Source of the DNA: Hyphomicrobiales bacterium
GTDB lineage: Bacteria; Pseudomonadota; Alphaproteobacteria; Rhizobiales; Rhizobiaceae
Length of the DNA: 64,000 nucleotides
Assembly (NCBI GenBank): GCA_900473805.1
Contig: UCMS01000028.1
Span: forward strand, 1-64,000
Reading direction: 5' to 3'
A program made the position numbers and the translations under genes. Shown here piece by piece: positions 7,668 to 16,547 of this stretch. Position 1 is the stretch's first letter, and every line of letters begins with the position of its first letter. The notes below the pieces were generated by a model. The model was not told the origin of the DNA. It saw nothing but the letters and a program-made list of their open reading frames with translations, and did no database searches.

Positions 7668-8822
7668 ATGCAGCATCGCACCAATGCATTTCTCCCCTAT
7701 CCGCAGGCGCCCGTTGCGAACGCCGCAACGGGGCCATTGGAAGGTTTGCGGCTTGGTGTGAAGGACTTGTTCGATGTTGAGGGCTATCCCACTGGGGCCG
7801 GAAACCCGTATCTTCTCGCAGCCTCCGGTATCAAGGAACAGACGGCGCCACTCGTGCGCCGCTTGCTCGATCTCGGTGGGATATTTGCCGGCAAGACCCA
7901 TACCGACGAACTCGCTTATTCGCTGATCGGCAACAACCTGCATTTTGGGATGCCGATCAATCCTTTGTATCCCGACCTCATTCCCGGGGGATCCTCTTCC
8001 GGGTCGGCGGTCGCGGTTGCTGCCGGGCTTGCGGACATTGGCCTCGGGACCGACACGTCCGGTTCCATCCGATTGCCCGCCACGGCAAACGGGTTGTTCG
8101 GTTGGCGCCCGAGCTTTGGCCTGCTGGACCCGACCGGTGTCCGTCCGCTTGCACCGGGCTTTGACGTACCCGGCCTATTCACCCGCGACTTTGCCACTCT
8201 GCGGCGGGTGATGCAGTCCCTCGGTGTCCACGATACACGCGCACCATCGACAATCCTGGTCGTGGATGACCTCGTGTCGCTGTGTGATCAGGATATCGCC
8301 GACGCTTTCTGGGCCGCGGTCAGAAGGCTTGAGGCTCCGGTCGTCACACGAGCTTCGTTGTCTGCAACCGGGTTTTCAGATCTCGCACGCTGTTTCACCA
8401 CGATATTGCAGAAAGAAGCTTGGCAGACCAACCAGGTCCTGTTCGAGCATGCCCGGCAGACGCTGGCTCCGGATATTGCGCAGCGACTGATTTCAGGACG
8501 AGAGATTTCGGACGACATGTACACTGCAGCGGTCTCGCAGCGTGCCCGCTTCCGCAAGGCCTTCGAGGAGACAGTGCACGACGCCGTCCTCGTGATGCCG
8601 ACCCTGCCAATGGTTCCGCCCCGACGCGATGATACGCAAGAGCGTTTCGCCTCCTTTCGGGCTCGCTCCATCGAGTTGCTCTGCATCTCGGGCCTTTCCG
8701 GTTGTCCACAGATCACGATGCCATGGCCGTTACTGAGTGGAGAGCCTGCCGGCATTTCGCTCCTCGCGCCACACGGCTTTGACGGATCATTGCTCGCGGG
8801 ACTTGCTAACTGGTTCGCTTGA
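7668..8822 (+). CDS. amidase-signature family hydrolase
   Basis: The Ser-cisSer-Lys triad is visible: Lys in GVKDLFDVEG (about residue 30), the glycine/serine-rich GGSSSGSAVAVAAG (about 108-121) and nucleophile region LGTDTSGSIRLPA. At 384 residues it is shorter than GatA (about 480), which argues against a tRNA amidotransferase role. It begins three bases after the ATPase stop, so it is the last gene of the transporter operon and is presumably the intracellular amide hydrolase releasing ammonia. The exact substrate is not deducible. Confidence 0.85.
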   Translation: MQHRTNAFLPYPQAPVANAATGPLEGLRLGVKDLFDVEGYPTGAGNPYLLAASGIKEQTAPLVRRLLDLGGIFAGKTHTDELAYSLIGNNLHFGMPINPLYPDLIPGGSSSGSAVAVAAGLADIGLGTDTSGSIRLPATANGLFGWRPSFGLLDPTGVRPLAPGFDVPGLFTRDFATLRRVMQSLGVHDTRAPSTILVVDDLVSLCDQDIADAFWAAVRRLEAPVVTRASLSATGFSDLARCFTTILQKEAWQTNQVLFEHARQTLAPDIAQRLISGREISDDMYTAAVSQRARFRKAFEETVHDAVLVMPTLPMVPPRRDDTQERFASFRARSIELLCISGLSGCPQITMPWPLLSGEPAGISLLAPHGFDGSLLAGLANWFA

Positions 8823-8993
8823 TATTGTTTGTTCAAACGATATCCATGGCGTCATTGGGCAAAAGTATCAGCAAAAAAGGCGATAACGGCATCAGGCGAT
8901 GTGCTGGACAAGCGGAAGGCGAAGCCCTGCCTCAGGGCGTTGGCCACTCCGTTTGAAATCGATGCGTCCGCTTGTAGCGTGCGTCCGCCAGCA

Positions 8994-9080
8994 GCAGACA
9001 GTCCGCTCCCGGCCCCTTTCCGGAAATTGCTTGCGGGTCCCCAGCCAGTTTTTTCGAGACCCGTTTCAGTACGACGGATG
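8994..9080 (+). repeat. degenerate dispersed repeat, copy 1
   Basis: It shares GCAGACAG, then GGGTCCCCAGCC exactly, then a stretch of 17 bases with 14 identities (TTTTTCGAGACCCGTTT versus TATTTCGTGACCCGTCT) with copy 2 at about 19577-19670. The DNA between these blocks matches more weakly. Both copies lie in gene-free DNA in the same orientation. Confidence 0.5.
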
Positions 9081-9186
9081 CCCTGGCGAACAGCAGCCAG
9101 GATGGCTCAAGTTGTTGAGAAGGCGTCGCTTTTTTCTGTGAGAAATAGTTGATGATTTTGTGCGGAAAACCGACCTAAAATGGCCT

Positions 9187-9209
9187 GCCTGGAGAACCTG
9201 GATTCTCAC
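9187..9209. repeat. tRNA-Gln 3'-end-like sequence (possible relic attachment site)
   Basis: It matches 19808-19830 at 19 of 23 positions, with the 12-base core GAACCTGGATTC exact. The matched part of the tRNA covers the 3' acceptor strand, CCA and T arm. Orientation and position relative to the tRNA fit the distal copy left by a tRNA-targeted integration, but no integrase is present. Confidence 0.35.
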
Positions 9210-9592
9210 ATGATTTCAAAGGTTTAACAAAGTTGCCTTTGATTTCCCTCTGTTTTTCTGCCGCGAGCGACCGTGGATGCCATCTTTGTGCCCTGGCTTT
9301 GGGCCGACGTCAACATGGCGGGATAGCGGCAATTATTTCCGCTCGGGAACGCCGAGCCGAAACTGAGGCAAGCCATTTGATTTTGTGAGTTTTCGGCCTT
9401 TAACTGCAGGCATCCAATGATCGATGGAAGCGCACTCAAGCAGAGCCTCATGACAGCAGGGAAATACGGACTCCGCTCTTTTGATGGCCAGCGGCGACCT
9501 CGTCAGAGAGACTGACAATATCGAGGACAGCAGCGAAGCCACGGACTGCAAAGGTCTGATGAGGCCCCCTGCAGCCTTAAATTGTCGCACCG

Positions 9593-10375
9593 CTAGTCGG
9601 TACTCAGGACATCCTCGTTTCGGACATTCCTCAAGAGGTAGACTCCGTAGAGAAAATTGGGAAGCACCAGCACAACGGGCAGCAGGAACGCCCAGCTTCC
9701 GATATCGTCTGTAGGAATGTCACCGCCCGATTGCTGCCCGGCAGAGATCGAGAATGTCCCGAAATCCCAAAGCGCGTGATAGATGATCGCCGGCCAGATC
9801 GATCCGGTGCGTACGAGAATGGCCATGAAGGCGAAACCACTGAGGGTCGCGGTGAAAGCCTGCAGCATGGCGTTCAGCAGTTCCCCCGTGGTCAGCGCGT
9901 TGAGGATATGAACAGAGCCGAAGAGCACTGAGGTCCAGATCATCGCGGGCCAGAGCTTTAAGCGCGTGCGCAACGCTTGAAACAGGATGCCGCGAAACAT
10001 CGTCTCCTCCGACAGTCCGACGAACATAGTGCTCACAAGGATCATCAGCATCAGACCGATGGGGGGCAATCCGATGGCCGCAGCGAGGCCGAGGAACGCC
10101 ACAATATAGAGTGCCGGCAGCCACATGATCCTAAGCGAACTCATCGGCTTCGGAGCCACAAACTTCAGGTCGCGCCATCCGGCGATCAGGATGACGGCGA
10201 CCAGGAAGAGAAAGGCGACGACGACATTCCAGAGCGGTCCTCGCGACAGCCCTTCGATGAGCGACTGTTTCTGTCCGCCGCTGAGCCAGATCCCGCCGTA
10301 TATCGTGATCGCGGCCCAGATCATGTAGACGATCAGACTGAAGGAGAGGCGGGCAGGCCCGTTTGCGAAGTTCAT
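9593..10375 (-). CDS. CPBP-family intramembrane metalloprotease (Abi/CAAX-protease-like), copy 1
   Basis: A 260-residue protein with about six to eight membrane spans and the family motifs SEETMFRG (EExxxR), FGSVH and HALWDFG, which carry the glutamates and histidines of the intramembrane active site. Start ATG 10375 is preferred because AGAGAGG lies upstream; the longer form would start with GTG at 10408. It is the last of three closely spaced leftward genes (alpha/beta hydrolase, CPBP, CPBP). Substrates of bacterial CPBP proteases are mostly unknown. Confidence 0.85.
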   Translation of the reverse strand: MNFANGPARLSFSLIVYMIWAAITIYGGIWLSGGQKQSLIEGLSRGPLWNVVVAFLFLVAVILIAGWRDLKFVAPKPMSSLRIMWLPALYIVAFLGLAAAIGLPPIGLMLMILVSTMFVGLSEETMFRGILFQALRTRLKLWPAMIWTSVLFGSVHILNALTTGELLNAMLQAFTATLSGFAFMAILVRTGSIWPAIIYHALWDFGTFSISAGQQSGGDIPTDDIGSWAFLLPVVLVLPNFLYGVYLLRNVRNEDVLSTD

Positions 10376-10445
10376 GTCGATATGCCTCTCTGAAAGTTCA
10401 GATCCCACTCATAGTCATCAACTTGCGCCACAGTCTGCACCGAAC

Positions 10446-11342
10446 TCACCTGGACCCGAGCCTCGATGGTACGAAATGGCCGCCCCTGGCCGCCCTGTAG
10501 AGCACCACCAGGCCCATGGCCGTGCAGAGGCTGAAGGCAACCACACTACCCTCCATGCCGAAACTGCGGCCTGTCAGGAACTCCGGTCCTTCGAGTGTCG
10601 CCTTGAATAGACCGGACTGTTCGAAGGCACCGGAGACGGAGCCCGAATAGATACCGCTTTGCACGAAGTTCCAGCCCATGTGGAAACCGATGCTGAGCCA
10701 AAGGCGGCGGGTGAGGATAAAGAGCGCGGCGAGTAACAGACCGGCCTCGACGGTGATCGCCAGCGCGCCCAAGAGGCTCGCATCCGGATTGCCGAGGTGG
10801 CGCAGCCCGAAGATCAGGGCCGAGACCAGGAGCGCAATCCAGCTGCCAGCGAGTTCCTCGACGTTGCGGAAGATCACGCCCCGATGCAGCAGTTCCTCGA
10901 AGACGCTGGAGCTGATCGCCATCGCGATGGAGGGCAGAACAAGGATTACGTGGTTGATCCCATCAACGCGATAAACGCCGAGCGCCATCAGGATCAGCAC
11001 GCACAGCGTATAGAGACCGGCGCCGCCCAAAAGTCCAAGGCTGAGTTCGCGCGCCAGCGGTACTCGCGCCAATTCGCTGACAGGGCGTCGTTCGATGAAG
11101 CGGACGAATGTTGCATAAACGACGATCGCAAGAGCTGCCATCACAGCAGCACTTCCGATCGCAAGCAGCGGACGGTCGGCAAACTGCCCGCCCCAGAAGC
11201 CGTTGCTGATGCCCATCAATACGAACAGCACCGGAGCGAGCACCACGATGCGTATCAGCGGAAACTGCAGGATCCGCAGCCAGAGTGGCTGAGGACCCGC
11301 TGTTGCATCCCCCAAATTTTTGGTCTGTTCTTGGTGGACCAA
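10446..11342 (-). CDS. CPBP-family intramembrane metalloprotease, copy 2
   Basis: About 298 residues and multi-span, with EELLHRG (EExxxR), FGLRHLG and GFHMGWNF in the conserved order. The start is inferred as TTG 11342, ten bases after the stop of the upstream hydrolase and behind a GAGG ribosome site; the longer open frame would lie inside the hydrolase gene. It is a paralogue of the next gene downstream, but the two are diverged and differ in length. Confidence 0.8.
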   Translation of the reverse strand: MVHQEQTKNLGDATAGPQPLWLRILQFPLIRIVVLAPVLFVLMGISNGFWGGQFADRPLLAIGSAAVMAALAIVVYATFVRFIERRPVSELARVPLARELSLGLLGGAGLYTLCVLILMALGVYRVDGINHVILVLPSIAMAISSSVFEELLHRGVIFRNVEELAGSWIALLVSALIFGLRHLGNPDASLLGALAITVEAGLLLAALFILTRRLWLSIGFHMGWNFVQSGIYSGSVSGAFEQSGLFKATLEGPEFLTGRSFGMEGSVVAFSLCTAMGLVVLYRAARGGHFVPSRLGSR

Positions 11343-11352
11343 ATGGCTGACC

Positions 11353-13317
11353 TCACTTTGCTGCCTTTGCCCAGTCTGGGATATGCCACTCGATCTTGAT
11401 GCTCTCCGCGCAACCATTCGACAGCTTGCGACCAGGCTGGTTGATGAAGGCCACACCCATATCGGCCACGCAGGGCTGGTAGAGCAGGGCGCCATGGCCG
11501 GCCTCGGGGATCATGAAGACTTGGGCGTTACTGATTTGTTCGGTCGCGACTTTGGCCCAGCTTGCCGGTGTCTGGCTGTCATAGAGGCTGCCGATCGAGA
11601 GTGTCGGAATGTCGCTCTTGACCGGGACCTGCCAATTGTCGCGCTGAACCTTCTTGAACGGAATGCAGGACCCGAAGACGAAGCGCGCCGCATCGTCGGC
11701 GTCATCGCCGATATAGGGGTATTTCTGGGCGGCCGTGAACGCCTGGTAACCCTCGAAACTGTTGAAGGGCAGGTCTTCCTGGCAGGCATAGTTGAAGAGG
11801 TAGAGGTCTCCGAAGAACGCCTCTTCCGATTTGGCGATATCCCGCTGGATGATGGCGAAGTAGCCGGCGACTTCCGCCTCGCTCATGCTGTCGATCAGGG
11901 CTGTCAGCCGGGTTGAGGCCTCGCCGCTGGTATGGGTTTTAACGAAGGTGACAAGCGCTTCCTTGGACGGATTTATGTTCTGCAGCGCGGCATAGTCGGC
12001 GACCATGCTGGCAGCCTTGGCATCATCGCTCCCGCGTGCGGCAATCAGCGCTTTCTCCAGCTCGGTATCGAACAGGATGGCGACGCGGCCATAGTTCCGT
12101 TCCGTGTCGATCTCGTCGCGCAACTGTTCCATGATGCTCTGGTTCGAGCGGTCTAGCCTGGCCGAAATCACCGCATTGTCGGCCAAGGTGCCGATCAGGG
12201 TGCGCTGGGCCTTCGGCAGCGTCGCGGACGCCTTGGCGACGTCGTCATCGCCCGGCATCGGCATAACGAAGTTGCGACCGACCAGCAGGTCGACGGTCGG
12301 CATCTCCTTGCCGCGATGAAGCTCGTAGATGAAGGCCGGAAGGTAAGGCGTCATCGACAGGTTGCCGTATTTCGCGTTGCGCTCCTCGAAGGGGCGGAAA
12401 ATCGTCTTTGGCTCCACCGGCTTGCCCTGGTGGATGACCTTGCCGGCCTTGGCGGCATGCAGCGTCTCTATGATCACCTTGTCCAGGTTGGGGAAGGTGG
12501 CGTTGCAGGTCTCATCGGCCTTGCACTGTTCGACCACGTGTTCGATCGGCTCGCTGACCTTCTGCGCGAAGGTGTCGTAGAGTTTCACCCAGGACGGCGC
12601 CACGCCGTCGATGATCACGGCACGAATGCCTTCGGGCGCGACCCGCATGGTCTCCAGGGCAAGCTTTGTGCCGTAGGACACGCCATACATGTTGTAGCTC
12701 GTATAGCCGAGCGCCTTGATGATCGTTGAGACGTCCTTGGCGTTTTCGGTGGTGTTGTATTTGGAGATGTCGATGCCGGCGGCTTCGATTTCCCGCAGGC
12801 AATCTGCGATGGTGTTGTTGTTCTCGTTCGATCCGTCGATGGCAGTGGTCGTGTATTCCTTCTTGGCGATTTTCGCCGCGTTGGAGGCCAGCGCATTGAA
12901 ACACTTCACCGATTGACCCGAGAGACCGGCCGACCGCTGGTCCCAGAAGACCACGTCGCGCGTCTTGCGCCAGGGTTCGAATGCTCGGGCAAGAAGCGGG
13001 ATCTGGACCATGGCGCTGGCGCCGGGGCCACCCTGGAGGTAAACGAGCGGATCGGCTTCGGGATAGATCGAATGCGACTTCAGGATCGCGAAATCGAGGC
13101 TGATCTTCTTGCCATCAGGCTTTGAATGGTCCTCCGGGACCTGCACCCGTCCACAGAAGACGGTCTTACCTTCGATCTCGTCGACGGGAAGCGGGCGGGG
13201 GCAGACGATCTGGGTGATCGGCGCGCTTCCTGCAGTGCCCGCTTTCAAATCGGCGAAACCTTCCTCGGCATTGCCAGTCAGGAAGGAGATCAGTGCCAAG
13301 ATGCCGGTGTAGTCCAT
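11353..13317 (-). CDS. alpha/beta hydrolase of the TAP-like/proline iminopeptidase type
   Basis: A 654-residue protein. The oxyanion segment is LQGGPGAS (about 94-101), the nucleophile elbow GVSYGTK has Ser at about 214, and the C-terminal TAP-like lid carries the acid in SLYDSQTPASWA and the histidine in PEAGHGALLYQP. About 250 residues of mostly helical sequence separate nucleophile and acid. ATG 13317 has GAGGGG upstream. Cleavage of N-terminal residues or small esters/amides is the family expectation. A clean signal peptide is not seen. Confidence 0.8.
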   Translation of the reverse strand: MDYTGILALISFLTGNAEEGFADLKAGTAGSAPITQIVCPRPLPVDEIEGKTVFCGRVQVPEDHSKPDGKKISLDFAILKSHSIYPEADPLVYLQGGPGASAMVQIPLLARAFEPWRKTRDVVFWDQRSAGLSGQSVKCFNALASNAAKIAKKEYTTTAIDGSNENNNTIADCLREIEAAGIDISKYNTTENAKDVSTIIKALGYTSYNMYGVSYGTKLALETMRVAPEGIRAVIIDGVAPSWVKLYDTFAQKVSEPIEHVVEQCKADETCNATFPNLDKVIIETLHAAKAGKVIHQGKPVEPKTIFRPFEERNAKYGNLSMTPYLPAFIYELHRGKEMPTVDLLVGRNFVMPMPGDDDVAKASATLPKAQRTLIGTLADNAVISARLDRSNQSIMEQLRDEIDTERNYGRVAILFDTELEKALIAARGSDDAKAASMVADYAALQNINPSKEALVTFVKTHTSGEASTRLTALIDSMSEAEVAGYFAIIQRDIAKSEEAFFGDLYLFNYACQEDLPFNSFEGYQAFTAAQKYPYIGDDADDAARFVFGSCIPFKKVQRDNWQVPVKSDIPTLSIGSLYDSQTPASWAKVATEQISNAQVFMIPEAGHGALLYQPCVADMGVAFINQPGRKLSNGCAESIKIEWHIPDWAKAAK

Positions 13318-13394
13318 CGCAAACCCCTCTTTGTCCACGCGTTCAATGAATGGGGCGCGTCGCTGCTTCTACGCGGAGAACCCGCGAGGAAGTG

Positions 13395-13943
13395 TCAGAG
13401 ACGCCCACCTCTGAGATCGATCAGTTCGCCGGTGTCCCGCATCGTGCAGGTCATGTACTGGCGACCGACGGCGGCCTCGATCTGCCACTCATGCTTTCCA
13501 GGAGAGCGAGCCTTGGTGAAATGCACCTGGTGCATGCCGACGGCAAAGTTCCGCGCGACGATATCGGCACAGCCCTGATACGCCATCGGGGGCGCCCGTT
13601 CAGCGACCGGTTGCATGCGATGCGCCATCGAGTTTTCGCGCTCGCGATCACCGGCCTGGTAGCCCTCGGCATAACCGCGTGTGCGATTGCCCTCCCAGTA
13701 TGGATAGCCGTGAACGCCGTCGCGATAGCCGCGCTCGAATTCGGCCATCTCCTCGCCGCTGCCGGGCTCATAACCTTCCTGATAATGGTGCTTGTTGTGC
13801 GCGAGTGCCGCGATACCGAGAATGGCGATTGCCGCTGCTGCAGCTGCGGCCTTGTCCTTGTCACTCATACCAGCTTCAACTGGCTGGATTGTCGCCTGCA
13901 GACAGAAAGTCGTGGCAGCCAGAATTGCGATGATACGTTTCAT
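13395..13943 (-). CDS. exported protein of unknown function
   Basis: 182 residues with an N-terminal signal peptide (MKRIIAILAATTFCLQATIQP, cleavage after VEA near residue 24), then a short Ala-rich hydrophobic stretch. A Gly/Tyr/Glu-rich middle follows, with the repeated pattern GYxxG, and then a C-terminal region with two cysteines. ATG 13943 is preferred over ATG 13949 because AGGAG lies seven bases upstream of the former and touches the latter. I do not recognise the family. Confidence 0.6.
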   Translation of the reverse strand: MKRIIAILAATTFCLQATIQPVEAGMSDKDKAAAAAAAIAILGIAALAHNKHHYQEGYEPGSGEEMAEFERGYRDGVHGYPYWEGNRTRGYAEGYQAGDRERENSMAHRMQPVAERAPPMAYQGCADIVARNFAVGMHQVHFTKARSPGKHEWQIEAAVGRQYMTCTMRDTGELIDLRGGRL

Positions 13944-13989
13944 GGTCATTCTCCTTTGCGCTCGTTTGCTTCAAGATCTGACGGCAGGT

Positions 13990-16056
13990 TCACCAGGCCC
14001 TCACGCGCCGTCCCGGCGGTAGCCATTCCTTGTCGCCCTCACGGATGTCGAAGGCGTCGTAGAAGGCATCGACATGCTTGAGTGCGGCGGTCGCGCGATA
14101 GAAGCCTGGCGGATGGGCGTTGCTCATGAAGACGCTGCGGATCGCCTGATCGGTCACCTTCATCGCCCAGAACTGCGCCCATGAAATGAAGCAGCGCTGT
14201 GTCGGGGTGAGACCATCAATGCTGACGTTCGCTTCCGGATGCTCCGCGATATAGTCCTGCAGCGCCTCGTAAGCGAAGTTGATGCCGCCGACATCGGCCA
14301 TGTTTTCGCCGACGCTGAGCGCGCCGTTGAGCTTCAGCCCCGGCAGTACCTCATAGGTGCCGGCCTGCTCGATGAGCTTCTGCGCTTCCTTTTCGAAGGC
14401 CGCAGCATCCTCAGGCTTCCACCAGTCTTTCAAATTGCCCTTCGCATCGTAAAGCCGACCGCGGCTGTCGAAGCCATGGGTCATCTCGTGGCCGAGCACG
14501 GCACCGATGCGGCAGAAATAGGTGGCGGCGTCCTTTTCCGCCTCGAAGGCGGCCGGTTGAAGGATCGCCGCCGGAACTTCGAAGCCATTCTTTGACATGC
14601 TATAGCCGGCATTGATGATCACAGGCAGCGTCGTGCGGCTGTCGGAAAAGTCCTCACTTACGGCGGGTTGGCCGAGCTTGGCATAGCTGCGGCCCGCATC
14701 GAGGGCGGTGAGCCGCATGATATTGCCGACGAGGTCGTCCACGCGGATGTCCACCGAGCCATAGTCGATCCAGGTCTCCGGATAGCCGATCTTGTAGGAG
14801 AGCTTCTCCAGCTTCTCGAGGGCAGCTTTCTTGGTCTCCGGTGCCAGCCAGTCTCTCGTCTGCATGCGGTTCTGGAAGGTCTGGTGGACGCGCTCCACCA
14901 TGTCCTGGGCTTTCGCCTTGGTTTCCTCGGTGAAGTGGCGCTCGACATACAGGCGTGAAACCGGATGGCCGAGATTGGACTGCAGGGCCGATTGCACCAG
15001 CTCCGACCGGGGCGGAAGCCGATCGATGCCGTAGACGATCCTGTTCCATGCCTTTGAGGTCGCATCGAAGCGGGTGCCGAGATACGGCTTGAAGTGGTTG
15101 ATCACCCTGACCTTCAGATAATCCTTGATGTCCCCGATCGGACGGTCCTTGAGCATCTTTTCAAGCGCGGCCAGATAGCGCGGCTGGGTGAGGACAATCG
15201 TGTCCGGTGGCGCGACGTCAACAGCGGTCAGCATTTTGCTGAGATCAAGGGTGGGCATCTGCGCCTGCAACTCCTTGAAGCTTTTCGGCTGATAGCTGTT
15301 GGCGGGGTTCATGGCCTCGACGGGCGTCAATGTGGCCGAATGCAGCTCCCGTTCGAGAGCGGCGATCATGTCGACCACCGCCGTGGCGCGGGCTGCGTCA
15401 TAGCCGGCGGTTTCGAGTACCTGCCTCAGGTTGGCGCGGAGCGCCAGGTCGAGTTCCGAGCCCGGCGGGGCATCGTAGAGGTTTTCCTGTTTGAAGATCA
15501 GGGATCCCTCGACGAGGAAGAGGGTCATCTTCGTCGTGTCGGCCTGGTCGGTCGACGGAACGAGGCCGATCAGAGCCACCTCACCGGCGACCGTGATGTA
15601 GCGTCCGAGATAGGTGGCGAGGTCGTCCATCCCGGTAATGGCGTCGATCCGCGCCAGTTCCGGCTCGATCGGCGTGATGCCTTTCGCGTCAAGCGCTGAG
15701 GTGTCCATGTAGGCGTTGTAGAAGGCGCCGACCTGCTGCAGCGGGCTGCCTTTTTCTGCTGTCACCGATTTTTCGCCGGCCTCTGCCATCAGGTTCTGCA
15801 TCTGTGCAGTCAGCCTTCGACCCATGAAGTCGAAGGTGTCGATGCTGACACGATCGGCCGGCCGCTCAACGCGGTCGAGCCAGCCGCCTGCGGCATAGCG
15901 ATAGAAGTCCGTCCCCGGATCCACGGAGGGATCCATGTTAGTGATTGAGAACGACAGTTGGTCAGGCCCGATTTCCGGAACCGGCGTTTTGTCGGCAGCT
16001 TGCGCGGCGACGGATGTCGACAAACAAAGAAAGGCAAGCGAAGTCAGGCGCAGCAT
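13990..16056 (-). CDS. M13-family (neprilysin/PepO-like) zinc metallopeptidase, exported
   Basis: 688 residues. A signal peptide of about 20 residues (MLRLTSLAFLCLSTSVAAQA) is followed by the M13 N-domain (DPGTDFYRYAAGGWLDR) and the peptidase domain with zinc motif HEMTH and ENMADVGG, which supply the His-His-Glu ligands and catalytic Glu. The chain ends in RVRAW, close to the family's conserved C-terminal Trp. ATG 16056 follows AGAGGGA; the longer frame has no signal peptide. Expected role: periplasmic cleavage of peptides. Confidence 0.92.
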   Translation of the reverse strand: MLRLTSLAFLCLSTSVAAQAADKTPVPEIGPDQLSFSITNMDPSVDPGTDFYRYAAGGWLDRVERPADRVSIDTFDFMGRRLTAQMQNLMAEAGEKSVTAEKGSPLQQVGAFYNAYMDTSALDAKGITPIEPELARIDAITGMDDLATYLGRYITVAGEVALIGLVPSTDQADTTKMTLFLVEGSLIFKQENLYDAPPGSELDLALRANLRQVLETAGYDAARATAVVDMIAALERELHSATLTPVEAMNPANSYQPKSFKELQAQMPTLDLSKMLTAVDVAPPDTIVLTQPRYLAALEKMLKDRPIGDIKDYLKVRVINHFKPYLGTRFDATSKAWNRIVYGIDRLPPRSELVQSALQSNLGHPVSRLYVERHFTEETKAKAQDMVERVHQTFQNRMQTRDWLAPETKKAALEKLEKLSYKIGYPETWIDYGSVDIRVDDLVGNIMRLTALDAGRSYAKLGQPAVSEDFSDSRTTLPVIINAGYSMSKNGFEVPAAILQPAAFEAEKDAATYFCRIGAVLGHEMTHGFDSRGRLYDAKGNLKDWWKPEDAAAFEKEAQKLIEQAGTYEVLPGLKLNGALSVGENMADVGGINFAYEALQDYIAEHPEANVSIDGLTPTQRCFISWAQFWAMKVTDQAIRSVFMSNAHPPGFYRATAALKHVDAFYDAFDIREGDKEWLPPGRRVRAW

Positions 16057-16094
16057 GGAGTTCCCTCTACGGTCGAGCATGACAAATGCCATCA

Positions 16095-16146
16095 GGTGGC
16101 CTTTGCCACCATTTGCGCGGAAGACCGGTGCCGGAAGGCCGGCACC
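16095..16146 (-). other. two tandem hairpins downstream of the small lipoprotein gene
   Basis: GGTGGC/GCCACC with a four-base loop (16095-16110) and GGTGCCGG/CCGGCACC with a four-base loop (16127-16146) lie between the lipoprotein stop and the peptidase start. Neither has a clear T-tract, so they look more like intercistronic stabilising or weak terminating structures. Confidence 0.55.
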
Positions 16147-16159
16147 GTCATCGGTTCGA

Positions 16160-16495
16160 CTAGAGCGAACCTTCGTTCGTCAGCGACATCACGTTCGCGA
16201 CCACGCCGCTGTTGGAAACGAGGCAGCGCCAGGGGGCTCGCGTCGGACCGACTCCAACGGTCACCTGCGAATTGGCTTCCGAGAAGATCATCTCCGTGAT
16301 CTGCACATCGCCGTTGTTGGTGGTGTTCGATACGGCAGCCAGACAGGCACTGCGGGCCGCTGGCGGAACGCTCTCGTCCATCAGGGGCTGGGTCGACGCC
16401 ATCGGCGGCATTTGCGAGCTGCCGTCCGAGGTGCAGCCGGACAGGACTGCGGCTGCGATGCAGATCATGCTGGTGGTGACCAGGAACGTCTTCAT
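16160..16495 (-). CDS. small lipoprotein of unknown function
   Basis: 111 residues with a lipoprotein signal peptide and lipobox LSGC (lipidated Cys 21). The mature part has two further cysteines (SACLAA and WRCLVS) that could form a disulfide and ends in a compact beta-rich segment. A GGGGGAAAAGG ribosome region precedes the start. The lipobox is clear; the function is not. Confidence 0.75.
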   Translation of the reverse strand: MKTFLVTTSMICIAAAVLSGCTSDGSSQMPPMASTQPLMDESVPPAARSACLAAVSNTTNNGDVQITEMIFSEANSQVTVGVGPTRAPWRCLVSNSGVVANVMSLTNEGSL

Positions 16496-16547
16496 GCCTT
16501 TTCCCCCTTTTTTGTCGTTGTGTCTGCCTTCGCCGCTCGCAAGGAGC

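Larger units (their letters stand above)
8823..9592. other. 770-base region without a recognisable gene
   Basis: Short ORFs on both strands look like chance frames. Two things stand out: a degenerate repeat at about 8994-9080 shared with about 19577-19670, and a 23-base stretch at 9187-9209 resembling the 3' end of the tRNA-Gln at 19807-19880. The region may be decayed DNA at the left edge of an old insertion. Confidence 0.5.

Noticed and set aside
8829-9152. 107-residue ORF in the gap after the amidase
   Set aside because: No ribosome site or domain, composition unlike neighbouring genes, and it overlaps the degenerate repeat.
9333-9590. 85-residue leftward ORF in the same gap
   Set aside because: No start signal or recognisable family; could be a decayed fragment but cannot be supported.
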